Shown one piece after another: positions 1 through 9,838 of a DNA stretch of 64,000 bases; position 1 is the stretch's first letter; every line of letters starts with the position of its first letter. Source of the DNA: Acrocarpospora macrocephala (GTDB lineage: Bacteria; Actinomycetota; Actinomycetes; Streptosporangiales; Streptosporangiaceae). The position numbers and the translations under genes are program-made. The stretch covers positions 124,001 through 188,000 of the forward strand of contig NZ_BLAE01000033.1 of NCBI RefSeq assembly GCF_009687865.1, read 5' to 3'. The notes under the pieces are model-generated. The model was given only the letters and a program-made list of their open reading frames with translations. It was not told the origin of the DNA and searched no databases.

Positions 1-663
1 GTCACCGAGAGCACGGCGCACCTCGGCGGTCCCCCACGGATCAGGGCCACGCATGAGCACGGTCGCCCCACTGCCCAGCGCCACGAACAACTGCTCGATC
101 GCGACGTCCACCGACTCCCCGGCCACCTGCAGAACGGTGTCCCGCGGCCCAACCCCCAGCCGTACAGCCATGGCCCGCACATGCGCCGCCACCGCCCCAT
201 GCGCCACGACGACCCCTTTGGGCGTCCCAGTGGACCCGGACGTGTAGACGACGTAGGCCGCCGCCTCCGGCGGAACCTCCGGCCAGGCCGCGACGGCGGG
301 CCCGCCGGGCCGGTCCACGTCCACGTTCGTGAGCCCCGCAAAAGTACCGACCACGATGGTCGCCCCGGCGTCGGCGAGGATCGCCCGCGCGCGCCGTTCA
401 GGGGATCCCACCGGCACTACCAGGAACGCGCTCCCCGCCTCCAGCACGGCCAGCAGCGCCACCGCCAGCCGTACCCCGCGCGGCACGCAGACCCCGACCA
501 CCCGCTCGGGCCCCGCGCCCAGCGCCCGCAACCGCCCCGCCAGCGCCAAGGAACGCTCAGCGAGCTCCCCATAGGTCAGCTGCTCCGCGCCACACACGAC
601 GGCGACCGCCCGGGGCCTACGCGCCGCCGCCGCCAGCACCGCTCCATGCAACGTCCCGGTCAT
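1..663 (-). CDS. Adenylation (AMP-binding) enzyme, NRPS type, N-terminal part only
   Basis: This is the beginning of an adenylating enzyme that should activate an amino acid as an acyl-AMP for a peptide assembly line; the rest lies beyond the left edge. Translation of the minus strand from the ATG at 661-663 gives 221 open residues. They contain LTYGELAERS at about 29-38, the A3 nucleotide-binding core YTSGSTGTPKG at 140-150, and the A4/A5 stretch VDVAIEQLFVALGSGA near 185-200. The Asp at about 186 falls where NRPS A domains hold the residue that binds the alpha-amino group, which favours an amino-acid substrate. The ATG overlaps the TGA of the preceding monooxygenase, so the two are translationally coupled. 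It could be a free-standing A domain or the start of a multidomain NRPS; no condensation domain precedes it. The MbtH protein upstream fits as its partner. Confidence 0.93.
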   Translation of the reverse strand, partial: MTGTLHGAVLAAAARRPRAVAVVCGAEQLTYGELAERSLALAGRLRALGAGPERVVGVCVPRGVRLAVALLAVLEAGSAFLVVPVGSPERRARAILADAGATIVVGTFAGLTNVDVDRPGGPAVAAWPEVPPEAAAYVVYTSGSTGTPKGVVVAHGAVAAHVRAMAVRLGVGPRDTVLQVAGESVDVAIEQLFVALGSGATVLMRGPDPWGTAEVRRALGD

Positions 664-1616
664 CGGCAGGCCAGCGCTTCGACGGTACGGGTGAACAGCG
701 TGCGGTCGTGATGCGCGGAGGCCATGGGCGTGATGACGACCTGAGTCGCCCCCGCACGCTCGTACCGATCCGCCATGGCGCGGATGTCGTCCTCGACACC
801 CAGCACGGCGATGGCGGCGAGCATCTCATCCCCGACCACGCCACGCCCGAGGTCGCCCCCGAACCCGCTCCGCTCATACATCCGCCGGTAGGAGGGCACC
901 CGCGCGTACGCGGCGAGATAGCGTCGCAACAGCTCCCGATCCTGATCCAGGTCGTCGCAAACCGCGCCGGGAACCATCGCGACAACGGGAAACCCGTCCA
1001 AGGAGCGCCCGGCGGCACGCAAGCCCCGCCGCAACGCGGGCATGACCACCTCGCGCAGGTGATCGGCCGTGCACATCCACACCAGCAGCCCGTCCGCGAC
1101 CTGCCCGGCCAGCTCCGCCAGCGCCGGCCCGAACGCGCCGACGTACACGGGCAGCGCGGCGCGGCGCGGCGAGACGTAGACGGCGTTGGCCCGGAACCGG
1201 GAGCCGGTGGTGTGCACCTCGCCGTCGCGCACCAGAGCGGTGACGACCTCCAGATACTCGCGCATGGACGGCACCGGCGCGTCCGCAGGCCGGCCGAGCA
1301 TCCAGTCGGCGGTGAGCCGGTGCCCGGTGCCGACCCCGAGCGCGAACCGCCCGCCGGACAGCTCGTCGATCGTCAGCGCGGTCTGGGCCATGGTGACCGG
1401 AGGCCGGGTGTAGTAGGGCAGCACGCCGGCGCCCAGGGTGACCCGGTCGGTGACGCCGCACATCGCGGCCAGCACGGCGGCGCTGTCGCGCAGGCTGGGC
1501 AGCTGCACCAGCCACACGGCGTCGGCGCCGAGCTTCTCGGCGAGGCGGGCCCGCTCGAGCATCTCGGCCACGGGCAGGTCCTGCCCGTGTATCACCACTC
1601 CGGTCGTGGCGGGCAA
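660..1616 (-). CDS. Luciferase-like (LLM class) flavin- or F420-dependent oxidoreductase
   Basis: A 318-residue protein of the bacterial-luciferase/LLM superfamily, which forms a TIM barrel and uses FMNH2 or F420 for monooxygenation or hydride transfer. Family-like segments are LARLAEKLGADAVW-type sequence near residue 25, the glycine-rich LGAGVLPYYTRPP near 60-75, and SGGRFALGVGTGH near 88-100. I use a TTG start two bases after the MbtH stop; no better start is visible, although the GTG codons a few residues in cannot be excluded. Its end overlaps the start of the adenylation gene (ATGA). Its place inside the PKS-MbtH-A-domain operon suggests that it oxidises or reduces an intermediate or a carrier-bound unit of the product. 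The cofactor and the actual reaction cannot be read from sequence. Confidence 0.88.
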   Translation of the reverse strand: MPATTGVVIHGQDLPVAEMLERARLAEKLGADAVWLVQLPSLRDSAAVLAAMCGVTDRVTLGAGVLPYYTRPPVTMAQTALTIDELSGGRFALGVGTGHRLTADWMLGRPADAPVPSMREYLEVVTALVRDGEVHTTGSRFRANAVYVSPRRAALPVYVGAFGPALAELAGQVADGLLVWMCTADHLREVVMPALRRGLRAAGRSLDGFPVVAMVPGAVCDDLDQDRELLRRYLAAYARVPSYRRMYERSGFGGDLGRGVVGDEMLAAIAVLGVEDDIRAMADRYERAGATQVVITPMASAHHDRTLFTRTVEALACR

Positions 1617-1618
1617 CC

Positions 1619-1822
1619 TCAGCCGCCCATCCGCTCGCGCAGGCTGCGGGGCCGCATGTCCGTCCAGACCTCTTCGATGTAGGCCAGGCAGTCGGCCTTC
1701 AGGCCCGACTTCCCGACCTCCGACCAGCCGTCGGGGATGACCCGGCGGGTGGGCCAGATGGAGTACTGCTCCTCGTGGTTGATCACGACCGTGTACTCCC
1801 GGTCGTCGTCGTCCTCAAACAT
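1619..1822 (-). CDS. mbtH: MbtH-like protein
   Basis: A 67-residue MbtH-family protein. Members bind NRPS adenylation domains and are needed for their folding or activity. The signature [10 protein letters not shown] lies at about residues 15-24, and the later tryptophan-containing segment [12 protein letters not shown], followed by [14 protein letters not shown], fits the family; the length is normal (60-75 residues). The ATG is preceded at good spacing by the ribosome-binding site GAGAGGGG. It lies 19 bases after the PKS stop and 2 bases before the monooxygenase, in one transcription unit. The nearest client is the adenylation enzyme at the left edge. Confidence 0.96.
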   Translation of the reverse strand: MFEDDDDREYTVVINHEEQYSIWPTRRVIPDGWSEVGKSGLKADCLAYIEEVWTDMRPRSLRERMGG

Positions 1823-1841
1823 GTGATCCCCTCTCGATGGG

Positions 1842-4800
1842 CTATTCCAGGGCGGCGAGCAGCGCGGCCGCGTCCTCTTCGGACATGGCCGCGACCTGCT
1901 CGGCGAGCACGCTCTCGAGGTCGGCGGCGAGGTTGCGCACGGTGCGGCACTCGAACAGCACGGCCACGGCCAGCTCGGTCCTGAAGTGCTCCCTGATCCG
2001 GGCGACCAGCTGGACCGCGATCAGCGAGTTGCCGCCGAGGTCGAAGAAGTCGTCGTCCACGCCGACCCGGTCCACGCCGAGCGAGTCCTCCCAGAACCCG
2101 GCCAGCGCCCGCTGCGCGGCGTTCTCCGGTTCGACGTAGGGGTTGGTGAGGGTCCGGGTGGTGACGGTCGCGGCCCGCTGCGGCGCCTGCGCCATCTGCG
2201 CGCGCAGCGCCTCGCGGGTGACGCCCGCGGCCCGGCGCAGCCGCTCCCCCAGCCCGTCGGGGCACATGATGAGCTGCGGCGCCACCCCGCTGGCGAGGAT
2301 CTGCCAGAGCGCGGCGGAGCCGGCCTCCGGGTGGATGCCGAACTCCAGGTCGGCCTCGCGCAGCAGCCGCAGCTCCAGGTCGGCGGCGGCGGAGGGTTCG
2401 GCGATGGCGGCGATCGGGGCTTCGGGCGGCATCACGTCGGCGTTGCCCTCGGTGTCGTACGCGAGGAGGGTGAACCCCTCGATGGACACCAGCTCGGTCC
2501 CCGCCTCGTCCATGATCGTGATGTCGCTGCGGGTGATGTCGCCGGTGGTGTCGTCGCGGTGCCGGATGTGGCTGTAGACGCGGGCGGGCAGCTTGCCCCG
2601 GACCACCACCCGGTCGTAGCCGAAGGGCAGGAAGCGGGCGTCGGCGGCGATGCTCTGGCCGAGCGCGTTGGCGCTGTCCAGCACCGAGGGGTGCAGGCCG
2701 TACCGGGGGATGTCGCCCAGGTAGGCCTCGGGCAGCTCGACCAGGACGAGTTCGGCGTCCTGGCCCCGCCAGCGGCCGCGGATGTTGTCCCAGCGCGGGC
2801 CGACGGTCAGGCCGCCGATGCTCGGCTCGTACGCGGGGGTGTCCTCCTGGTCGCAGATCGCGCGCAGGGTGCCCAGGTCGTGGGTGGGAACCTGTTCCGC
2901 AGGGGCGTGCCTGACCCGGGCCCGGGTGTATTCGGCGATCTCCTGGCCGGAGCCGTCGTCGGCGTCCAGGATCGACACCTGGTAGCCGCCCTCGCCGTCC
3001 GGCCGGTACTGCACCCGGATGTTGCGGCTCTGCTCGAAGGAGAGCGGGCGCATGAACACCAGGTCCCTGATCTCGGCCCTCGGGTCGCCGGTGGCCAGCT
3101 CGAACCCGGCCCTGACGATCTCCACCAGGCTGGTGCCCGGCATCGTCGGCAGCCCTTGCAGGCGGTGCTCGGAGGCCTCCCAGTCCTGTTCCGACAGGCG
3201 CTTCACGAAGACCACGTCGTCGGAGTAGAGCTGGTGGAGGCGGCTGTCCAGCAGCGGATGGTCGACCGGCTCGTAGCGGTCGCCGCGCTCGAAGTCGGTG
3301 AGGACCGCGGGGGCGTACGTGTCGTGCGCCATGCCGACGTTGAACCAGATCGGCCAGTTGATGGACAGCACCCGGGTGCGCCCGCCGGCGCGGGACTGGG
3401 CGTAGGCGTCCATGACGGCGTTGGCCGCGCAGTAGTCGCCGAGGCCGAAGTCGCCGGAGATGACGGCGATCGAGGAGTACAGGACGAGCAGGTCGAGCTC
3501 GTCGCCGAAGACCTCCTCCAGCGCGTACAGGCCGCCGACCTTGGGGGCGAACACCTGCGCGGCTGCCTCCGGAGAGCGGGTCTCCAGCATGCCGCCGCCG
3601 GAGATCCCGGCCGCGTGGAAGACGCCCTCGACCGGCCCGAACGCCGCCTCGGCCCGCTGCCGGACCTCCCGCATCGCGGCCGCGTCGGCGACGTCGGCGG
3701 CGATCACCAGGACGTTCTCGCCGAGCGCGCGGACGCGGCGGATCTTGCGGGCGATCGGGTCGGCGGGGTCGTGCGCGGCCAGGTAGGCGTCCCACTGGTC
3801 GCGGCCGGGCAGGCCGGTCCTGCCGACGAGCACCAGGCGGGCGTTCACCCGCGCGGCCAGGTCCTCGGCCAGCACCAGGCCCAAGCCGCCCAGGCCGCCG
3901 GTGATCAGGTAGACGCCGCCCTCGCGCAGCGGCTCCCCGGTCGGCCGGTCCAGGTCCACCTGGTCGTAGCCCCAGATCCAGCGCTTGCGGCCTCGGTAGG
4001 CGACCTGGTCGTCCTGGGAGACGGCCGAGATCTCCGCCGCCAGCCGCGCCGCGTCCGCGACCGGGTCGCCGGTGCCGCTGAAGTCGACGCCGCGGCAGCC
4101 GATCCCGGTGAGCTCCTTGGGCACCAGTTTGATCAGGCCGAGCAGGGCGGCCTTGGCCGGGACCACGGGGTCGTCGCCGGAGACGTCGTTCATGTCGGTG
4201 GAGACCACGACCAGGTCGGCGTCGGGGGCGCTGCGCTGGCGGGCGAGCGCCTGCAGCAGGTTGAGCACGCTGTAGAAGCCCAGGTCGAGCCAGCCGTCCG
4301 CGGTGTCGGCGGCCGACCAGCCGTGAACGATGGTGAGCCGCTCCTCGCCGCCCGTCTGGGCGAACACCGCGCCGTAGTCCGCCGGCTCGCCCGGCCGTAC
4401 GGTGAACCGGTCGCCTTCCGCGAATTCGGAACCGGGAACCACGGCCACAACGGGCAGCCCTTCGGCCCTGCGGCGGCGGACGAGCTCCTCCACCAGGCCG
4501 TGCCCGGGCGAGAACACCACCCACAGGCCGCTGTCGGGGGTCGCCGGAGGCCGCGCCGAAGTCTCGCGCCAGACCGGCACATAATAGGGACCGGTGTCGC
4601 GCGGCCCGGCGACAGTAATCTGCTCTGACTCCGGGTCCGGCTCGGCCCAGCAGCGCTGCCGCTCGTACGGGTAGGTCGGCAGCGGAATCCGCGACCGCTC
4701 CTCCTCCCGCCAGAACGCCTCCCAGTCGATCCGGCCCGCGGCCTGCCACACCTGCCCGACCGCGGTGAGCAGCGCCACCACGTCGGACTGCCGCTGCTGC

Positions 4801-7271
4801 GGATGCCGCATCGTCGGCACCGCGAGGCCGGCCTGCCCGGCGTCCAGCTGGCGGCGGGCCAGCGTGGTGAGCGTCTGCCCGGGCCCGACCTCCACCAGCA
4901 CCCGGCGCCGCCCGTCGGCCAGCAGCCGCACCGCGTCGCCGAACCGCACACAGCGGCGCAGATGCTCGCTCCAGTACGCCGGGTCGGTGGCCTGCGCCCC
5001 GGTGATCCACGTCCCGGTCACGTTCGACACGTACGGCAGGGTCGGCTCCCGCAGCTCCACCGCGGCCACCCTGGCGGTGAACTCGGCCAGGATCGGCTCC
5101 ATCATCGCCGAGTGGAACGCGTGCGAGGTGTGCAGCGGGCGACCCGAAACACCCTGCACCTCCAGCGTCTCCCGCAGCTCCGCCACGGCCTCGGCGGGTC
5201 CCGACACCACGCACAGGTCAGGGGCGTTGACGGCGGCCAGGTCGAGCCCCGGACCGAGCATCGGGACCAGCTGCTCCTCGGCCAGCGGCACCGCCAGCAT
5301 GTCGCCGCGCGGCAGGCCCTGCATGAGCGCCCCGCGCGCCGCGACCAGGGCCAGCGCGTCGTCGCGGTCCAGGACTCCGGCCAGGCAGGCGGCGACGTAC
5401 TCGCCGATGCTGTGCCCGGCCATCGCCGCCGGTTCCACCCCCCACGAGCGCAGCAGCGCCGCCAGCGCGTACTCCACCGCGAAGACGGCGGGCTGGGTGA
5501 CGGCCGTCTCGTTCAGGTCGCCGCCCTGGTAGAGCCGCTCGCGCAGGTCCCAGCCGGTGAGCGGGAGCAGCGTTTCGGCGCAGGCGTCGATCTCGGCGCG
5601 GAAGACCGGCTCGGTGTCGTACAGGTCGCGGCCCATGTCCGCGTGCTGGGCGCCCTGGCCGGGGAAGACGAAGACGACCTCGCGCTCGCCGCCGCGCGGC
5701 GGGGCCAGCGCCGGATGCCCGGCCGGGACGCCGCCGATCAGCCGCTCGGCCGCCTCGGCGGCGCCGCCCGCCACCACGAACCCGCGCGAGGCGCGAGCCG
5801 TACGGCCCAGGGCGAGGGTGTAGGCGGCGTCGGCCAGATCGCCGGGCCGCTCCTCCAGATGCCCGCCCACCAGCGCGCCAAGACTCTCCAGCGCCGTCGG
5901 CGTGCGAGCCGCGAGCGGAATCAGCTGGTACGGCCAGCCGCTGGGCCCAGCCTCCCGAACGGGCGCCTCCTCGACGATCATGTGCGCGTTGGTGCCGCCG
6001 ACGCCGAAGGAGCTGACCCCGGCCAGCAGCGGATGCCCGTTGACCTTCCACGGCGTGAGCTGGGTGTTGACGTGGAACGGGGACGAGGCGAAGTCGATGC
6101 CCGGGTTGGGCTCCTCGAAGTTGAGGCTGGCCGGCAGCGCCCGGTGGGACAGGCACAGCACGGTCTTGATCAGCCCGGTGATGCCGGCCGCCGCGCCCAG
6201 GTGGCCGACGTTGGACTTGACCGACGCGATCGGCACGTCCCCCACCCGGCCGGTGTGAGTCCGGAACGCCTGGGTCAGCGCGGCCACCTCGATCGGATCG
6301 CCGACCAGGGTGCCGGTGCCGTGCGCCTCCACGTAACCGATGTCGGCGGCGCTCACCCCCGCGCTCGCCAGCGCGGCCAGGATGACGGCCACCTGCCCCG
6401 GCACGCTCGGCGCGGCGAACGCGCCCTTGGCCGAGCCGTCGTTGTTGATGGCCGAGCCGCGGATGACGGCGTGGATGGTGTCGCGGTCGGCGAGGGCGTC
6501 CTCCAGCCGCTTGAGCACGACCACGCCCGCCCCGCTGCCGAAGATCGTGCCCTTGGCCCTGGCGTCGAAGACGCGGGCGTGGCCGTCGGCGGAGAAGATC
6601 CCGCCGTCCTCGTAGAAGTAGCCGGACACCCGCGGCAACGGCTCGTCCACGCCGCCGGCAAGGGCGATCTCGCACTCGCCGGTGCGCAGCGCCCGGCACG
6701 CGGTGTGCACCGCGACCAGCGAGGTCGAGCAGGCCGACAGCGTGGTCGTGGCGGGCCCGCGCAGGTTCAGCCGGTAGGCCGTCTGGGTGGCCACGTAGTC
6801 GCTGGTGTTGGACAGGTCGATGGCGAAGTGGCCCATCAGCCGGATCGCGTCGCTGTTGCGGATCACGTTCAGCTCGCGGTACCTGTTGATGCCGACGCCG
6901 CCGAAGACCCCGATCCTGGCCGGGTAGCGGGCCGGGTCGTACCCGGCGTGCTGGAGCGCGGTGTCGGACACCTCGAGGAAGGCGCGGTGCTGCGGGTCGA
7001 GGATCTCCGCCTCGCGCGTCGACATGCCGAAGTAGGCGGGCTCGAAGAACTCCGTGTCGGGCGCGATCGGCGCGGCGCGGACGTAGTTGGGGAAGGCGAG
7101 CAGGTCCTCCGGCGTGCCGGCGGCGCGTAGCTCCTCGTCGGTGAAGAACGTGATCGACTCGACCCCGTTCACCAGGTTCTGCCAGAACTCCCCGATGTCG
7201 TGCGCCCCGGGAAATCGACCGGCCATGCCGATGATCGCCACTTGCCCGCTGGCCGCGCTCTCCGCCGTCAT
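1842..7271 (-). CDS. Type I modular polyketide synthase, KS-AT-KR-DH-ACP
   Basis: A single-module PKS of 1809 residues that should extend an acyl chain by one malonyl unit, reduce the beta-ketone and possibly dehydrate it. The KS domain (about 10-440) has the active cysteine in SACSTSL (about 181), the His motif [13 protein letters not shown] and [12 protein letters not shown]. The AT (about 525-830) has GHSIGE near 619 and HAFH near 715, which predicts malonyl-CoA. The KR (about 890-1310) has the NADPH motif GGLGGLG near 1127 and an intact Ser-Tyr-Asn set ([13 protein letters not shown]); no LDD motif is seen, so an A-type KR is possible. The DH-like domain follows the [12 protein letters not shown] fits HxxxGxxxxP (near 1369), while the second motif is [10 protein letters not shown], keeping Asp but lacking the usual Gln/His. 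A carrier domain with LGGNSL is at the C terminus (near 1748). I chose the ATG at 7271 because AGGAG lies 6 bases upstream. Confidence 0.95.
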   Translation of the reverse strand: MTAESAASGQVAIIGMAGRFPGAHDIGEFWQNLVNGVESITFFTDEELRAAGTPEDLLAFPNYVRAAPIAPDTEFFEPAYFGMSTREAEILDPQHRAFLEVSDTALQHAGYDPARYPARIGVFGGVGINRYRELNVIRNSDAIRLMGHFAIDLSNTSDYVATQTAYRLNLRGPATTTLSACSTSLVAVHTACRALRTGECEIALAGGVDEPLPRVSGYFYEDGGIFSADGHARVFDARAKGTIFGSGAGVVVLKRLEDALADRDTIHAVIRGSAINNDGSAKGAFAAPSVPGQVAVILAALASAGVSAADIGYVEAHGTGTLVGDPIEVAALTQAFRTHTGRVGDVPIASVKSNVGHLGAAAGITGLIKTVLCLSHRALPASLNFEEPNPGIDFASSPFHVNTQLTPWKVNGHPLLAGVSSFGVGGTNAHMIVEEAPVREAGPSGWPYQLIPLAARTPTALESLGALVGGHLEERPGDLADAAYTLALGRTARASRGFVVAGGAAEAAERLIGGVPAGHPALAPPRGGEREVVFVFPGQGAQHADMGRDLYDTEPVFRAEIDACAETLLPLTGWDLRERLYQGGDLNETAVTQPAVFAVEYALAALLRSWGVEPAAMAGHSIGEYVAACLAGVLDRDDALALVAARGALMQGLPRGDMLAVPLAEEQLVPMLGPGLDLAAVNAPDLCVVSGPAEAVAELRETLEVQGVSGRPLHTSHAFHSAMMEPILAEFTARVAAVELREPTLPYVSNVTGTWITGAQATDPAYWSEHLRRCVRFGDAVRLLADGRRRVLVEVGPGQTLTTLARRQLDAGQAGLAVPTMRHPQQRQSDVVALLTAVGQVWQAAGRIDWEAFWREEERSRIPLPTYPYERQRCWAEPDPESEQITVAGPRDTGPYYVPVWRETSARPPATPDSGLWVVFSPGHGLVEELVRRRRAEGLPVVAVVPGSEFAEGDRFTVRPGEPADYGAVFAQTGGEERLTIVHGWSAADTADGWLDLGFYSVLNLLQALARQRSAPDADLVVVSTDMNDVSGDDPVVPAKAALLGLIKLVPKELTGIGCRGVDFSGTGDPVADAARLAAEISAVSQDDQVAYRGRKRWIWGYDQVDLDRPTGEPLREGGVYLITGGLGGLGLVLAEDLAARVNARLVLVGRTGLPGRDQWDAYLAAHDPADPIARKIRRVRALGENVLVIAADVADAAAMREVRQRAEAAFGPVEGVFHAAGISGGGMLETRSPEAAAQVFAPKVGGLYALEEVFGDELDLLVLYSSIAVISGDFGLGDYCAANAVMDAYAQSRAGGRTRVLSINWPIWFNVGMAHDTYAPAVLTDFERGDRYEPVDHPLLDSRLHQLYSDDVVFVKRLSEQDWEASEHRLQGLPTMPGTSLVEIVRAGFELATGDPRAEIRDLVFMRPLSFEQSRNIRVQYRPDGEGGYQVSILDADDGSGQEIAEYTRARVRHAPAEQVPTHDLGTLRAICDQEDTPAYEPSIGGLTVGPRWDNIRGRWRGQDAELVLVELPEAYLGDIPRYGLHPSVLDSANALGQSIAADARFLPFGYDRVVVRGKLPARVYSHIRHRDDTTGDITRSDITIMDEAGTELVSIEGFTLLAYDTEGNADVMPPEAPIAAIAEPSAAADLELRLLREADLEFGIHPEAGSAALWQILASGVAPQLIMCPDGLGERLRRAAGVTREALRAQMAQAPQRAATVTTRTLTNPYVEPENAAQRALAGFWEDSLGVDRVGVDDDFFDLGGNSLIAVQLVARIREHFRTELAVAVLFECRTVRNLAADLESVLAEQVAAMSEEDAAALLAALE

Positions 7272-7460
7272 CTGCGCTCCTGAAGTGATCACCGGTCCTC
7301 GGCAAGCTCAAGGCTGCGAGACAACACGCGGCCCGGCAAGGACGAAACAGCTGGTTGGCGACAAGTCGCCAGCGGAGTTGACGGGCCTTCCCCCCGCTTG
7401 GTGCGCTGACCGCATCACTGGGCGTGTCGCCGGTGCCGCCGGAGGAAGGAGCGTCGCCGC
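7272..7460. promoter_or_regulatory. Divergent promoter region with a 20-bp inverted repeat
   Basis: Intergenic region between the PKS operon (minus) and the exporter operon (plus). It holds the inverted repeat TGGCGAC-AA-GTCGCCA at 7356-7371, inside a longer conserved block at 7354-7373. The same block occurs in opposite orientation at 11843-11862, in front of the SARP and sbnA genes, differing only in the four central bases. This suggests one regulator, perhaps the SARP or the small LuxR-type protein, controls both promoters. The exporter has a strong ribosome-binding site, GGAGGAAGGA, at 7441-7450. Confidence 0.7.
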
Positions 7461-8747
7461 GTGGTGTCGCGACCGAGCCAGACCCTGCCCCTGCCACCCA
7501 GCCGCGGGCTGGGGAGTCGCTTCTGGATGCTCTGGGCGGCATTCCTCATCGCCAACCTCGGCACCGGCATCAGCGCGGTCGGCTTCCCCTGGCTGGCCAC
7601 CTCCCTGACCAGGGAACCGCTGCTGATCGCGCTGATCGGGGTGGCCGCCGAGCTGCCGTGGCTGCTGCTCAGCCTGCCGATCGGCGCGATCGTGGACCGC
7701 GCCGACCACCGCCGGGTGCTGGCCGCGACCCACTGGGGCCGCGCCGCCCTGGTCGGCGGCATCGCGCTCGCGCTCTACCTGGACCTGATGGCCCTGGCCA
7801 TCCTGTACGTCGTCGCGTTCACCCTGGGCACGCTCACCGTGGCCAACGAGAACGCCGCCCAGACGATCCTGCCGCGGCTGGTCGTCCGGGAGCGGCTGCA
7901 GGTGGCCAACGCCCGGCTGACCATCGCCGACACCGTCGCCGGGGTCTTCGTCGGCCCTTGGGTCGGCGGGCTGCTGGTGGGGGTCGCGCTGGCGGTCCCG
8001 TTCACCGTGGACGCCGTCCTGTTCGTCGCCTCCGGCCTGCTGGTGATGATGCTGCCGACGGCGGAACCCCAAGCCGTAGAGCCGTCGAAGTCGATGCGCG
8101 CCGACCTGATCGCCGGGCTGAAGTTCTTCTGGGGACACCGCCCGCTACGCGACCTGGGGCTCCTGCTGGGCGTGCTCAACATGGCGGGCGCGGTCGCCAT
8201 CGCCACCCAGGTGCTGTTCGCCCAGGAGATCCTGGGCCTCACCGCCGTGCAGTACGGCCTGCTGTTCATGGTCGGCGCCATCGGCGGCATGATCGGCGCC
8301 CAGGGCACCCCGTGGCTGGAGCGCCGGATCGGCCCCCGCCGGGTGCTGCTGGCTTCCCTGGCCGGCAGCGCCGTGGCCCTGGTCATCGTCGGCCTGACCA
8401 GCAGCGGCATCGTGGTCGCCCTGGCCCTGTCCGCCAGCGCGGGCCTGGGCCTGTCCTGGAACATCATCACGATCAGCTACCGGCAGCGGATCGTGCCCGA
8501 GGGCCTGCTCGGCCGGGTCAACAGCATCTACCGGCTGATCTCGTGGGGCCCGCTGCCGCTCGGTTCGGCCATCGGCGGGCTGCTGGTGACGCTCGGCCAG
8601 TTCTTCGGCGGCCGGGAGATCGGGTTGCGCACACCGGTCCTGGTGGCCGCCGCCGTGATCGCCATACTGTTCGTGATCGCGCTGACCCGGTACTCCACCG
8701 GGCTGTGGAGCAGGACCGGGAGCGTGGATGCCGACGATCAGGAGTAA
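7461..8747 (+). CDS. MFS transporter, probable exporter of the cluster product
   Basis: A 428-residue major facilitator superfamily protein with about 12 membrane segments. It most resembles the enterobactin-exporter-like/TMEffector branch: a first-loop RADHRRVLAATHWGR-type basic segment near residue 78, a second copy, GPRRVLLASLAG, near 292, and ANARLTIADTVAGVFVGP in the middle. The GTG start at 7461 is supported by GGAGGAAGGA 11 bases upstream. The gene is divergent from the PKS and its promoter region carries the cluster-specific inverted repeat, so export of, or resistance to, the metabolite is the likely role. The last 20 bases overlap the start of the following hydrolase gene, which makes the two an operon. 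The substrate is inferred from context only. Confidence 0.88.
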   Translation: MVSRPSQTLPLPPSRGLGSRFWMLWAAFLIANLGTGISAVGFPWLATSLTREPLLIALIGVAAELPWLLLSLPIGAIVDRADHRRVLAATHWGRAALVGGIALALYLDLMALAILYVVAFTLGTLTVANENAAQTILPRLVVRERLQVANARLTIADTVAGVFVGPWVGGLLVGVALAVPFTVDAVLFVASGLLVMMLPTAEPQAVEPSKSMRADLIAGLKFFWGHRPLRDLGLLLGVLNMAGAVAIATQVLFAQEILGLTAVQYGLLFMVGAIGGMIGAQGTPWLERRIGPRRVLLASLAGSAVALVIVGLTSSGIVVALALSASAGLGLSWNIITISYRQRIVPEGLLGRVNSIYRLISWGPLPLGSAIGGLLVTLGQFFGGREIGLRTPVLVAAAVIAILFVIALTRYSTGLWSRTGSVDADDQE

Positions 8748-9531
8748 CGGGGTCGAGCTCAGCTACACCGACACGGGGTCGGGGCCGCCGGTGCTGCTGG
8801 TCTCCCCGGCGGCGTCCAAGGCCGGGATCTGGGACCTGCACCAGGTGCCCGCCCTGCTCGCGGCCGGGCACCGGGTGATCACCTTCGACAGCCGGGGCAC
8901 CGCGCCGTCGGCCTGCCCGCCGGGGCCGTACCCGCTGGCCGAGCTGGTCGCCGACGCGGCCGGCCTGATCCGCGCCGTGGTGGGCGGCCCCGTCCGGGTG
9001 GTGGGGGCCTCGCTCGGGGCGATGATCGGGCAGGAACTCGCGCTCGCCCACCCCGAGCTGGTCGCCTCGGCCGTGCTGCTGGGCACCCGGGCCCGCGCCG
9101 ACCACTTCCGCGCCGCCATGACCAGGGCCAGCGCCGACCGGGTCAGGCGGCCCGAGACCGGGTCCGCGGAGCACGCGGCCGTCGCGATGATGTGCCAGCT
9201 CTTCTCGCCCCGCACGCTCGCCGACGACCGGGCCGCCGCCGACTGGCTCGACGTGCTGACCGCCTTCCCCACCACGGGCGAGGGCCCGGCCCTGCAGTAC
9301 GAGGCGACGCTCGCCGGCGACCGGCGCGAGGCGCTCGGCGGGGTGCGGCGGCCGGTGCTGGTGGTGGCGTTCTCCGACGACCTGGTGATGCCCCCCGCCC
9401 TGGGCAAGGAGGTGGCCGACGCCATCCCGGGCGCCAAGTACGCCGAGGTTCCCGGCTGCGGGCACTTCGGCTTCATGGAGCGCCCGCAGGTCGTCAACCG
9501 GATCCTGGTGGACTTCCTCAGCCGGACCTGA
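8728..9531 (+). CDS. Alpha/beta-hydrolase fold protein
   Basis: A 267-residue alpha/beta hydrolase. The nucleophile elbow is GASLGAM (about residues 92-98). An acidic residue follows the penultimate strand in VVAFSDDLVMP (about 212-222), and the catalytic His candidate is in GCGHFGFMERP near the C terminus (about 245-255), a complete Ser-Asp-His layout. It resembles 3-oxoadipate enol-lactonase-like and haloperoxidase-like proteins. The coding sequence starts inside the last codons of the exporter gene, so translation is coupled. In this cluster it might be an editing or release thioesterase, a tailoring enzyme or a self-resistance hydrolase; nothing in the sequence separates these. The 3' end overlaps by 14 bases the convergent small regulator gene. 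Confidence 0.85.
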   Translation: MPTIRSNGVELSYTDTGSGPPVLLVSPAASKAGIWDLHQVPALLAAGHRVITFDSRGTAPSACPPGPYPLAELVADAAGLIRAVVGGPVRVVGASLGAMIGQELALAHPELVASAVLLGTRARADHFRAAMTRASADRVRRPETGSAEHAAVAMMCQLFSPRTLADDRAAADWLDVLTAFPTTGEGPALQYEATLAGDRREALGGVRRPVLVVAFSDDLVMPPALGKEVADAIPGAKYAEVPGCGHFGFMERPQVVNRILVDFLSRT

Positions 9532-9754
9532 GCCAGCCGCGCCGGGCCACCTCGGCGCCCGCCTGGAAGCGGCTCTCCACGCCCAGGTGTTCCAGCAGCT
9601 CCGACACGCGCCGGCTGTAGGTGCGGGGCGAGATGCCCAGGCGGTTGCTCGCCGTCTGGTCGGTGGCGCCGCTCAGCAGCTGGAGCAGCACGGCGTGCAG
9701 GTGATCTGGAAGGGTACGGCGCGTAGCCTCGGGCCGGGAGACGACATCATCCAT
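9518..9754 (-). CDS. Minimal LuxR-type helix-turn-helix protein
   Basis: A 78-residue protein that is little more than a LuxR/FixJ-type DNA-binding domain. The recognition region reads LLSGATDQTASNRLGISPRT at about residues 29-48, where family members have 'LL..G.s..eIA..Lg.S..TV', followed by SRRVSELLEHLGVESRFQAG. No receiver or ligand domain is present. I chose the ATG at 9752-9754 because GGAGAGGA lies 9 bases upstream; an upstream start would add 19 residues without a better site. It lies between the hydrolase and the SARP gene, pointing opposite to the hydrolase. It may be a cluster regulator, or the C-terminal remnant of a once larger LuxR protein. Confidence 0.75.
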   Translation of the reverse strand: MDDVVSRPEATRRTLPDHLHAVLLQLLSGATDQTASNRLGISPRTYSRRVSELLEHLGVESRFQAGAEVARRGWLRSG

Positions 9755-9838
9755 GACCGCTGTTCCTCTCCGCAGGTCCCCGAGGATCTGGCCGGATCGA
9801 ACATGAGCCACGCTATGCTTTGGCGCCTGGGTTGTCCT

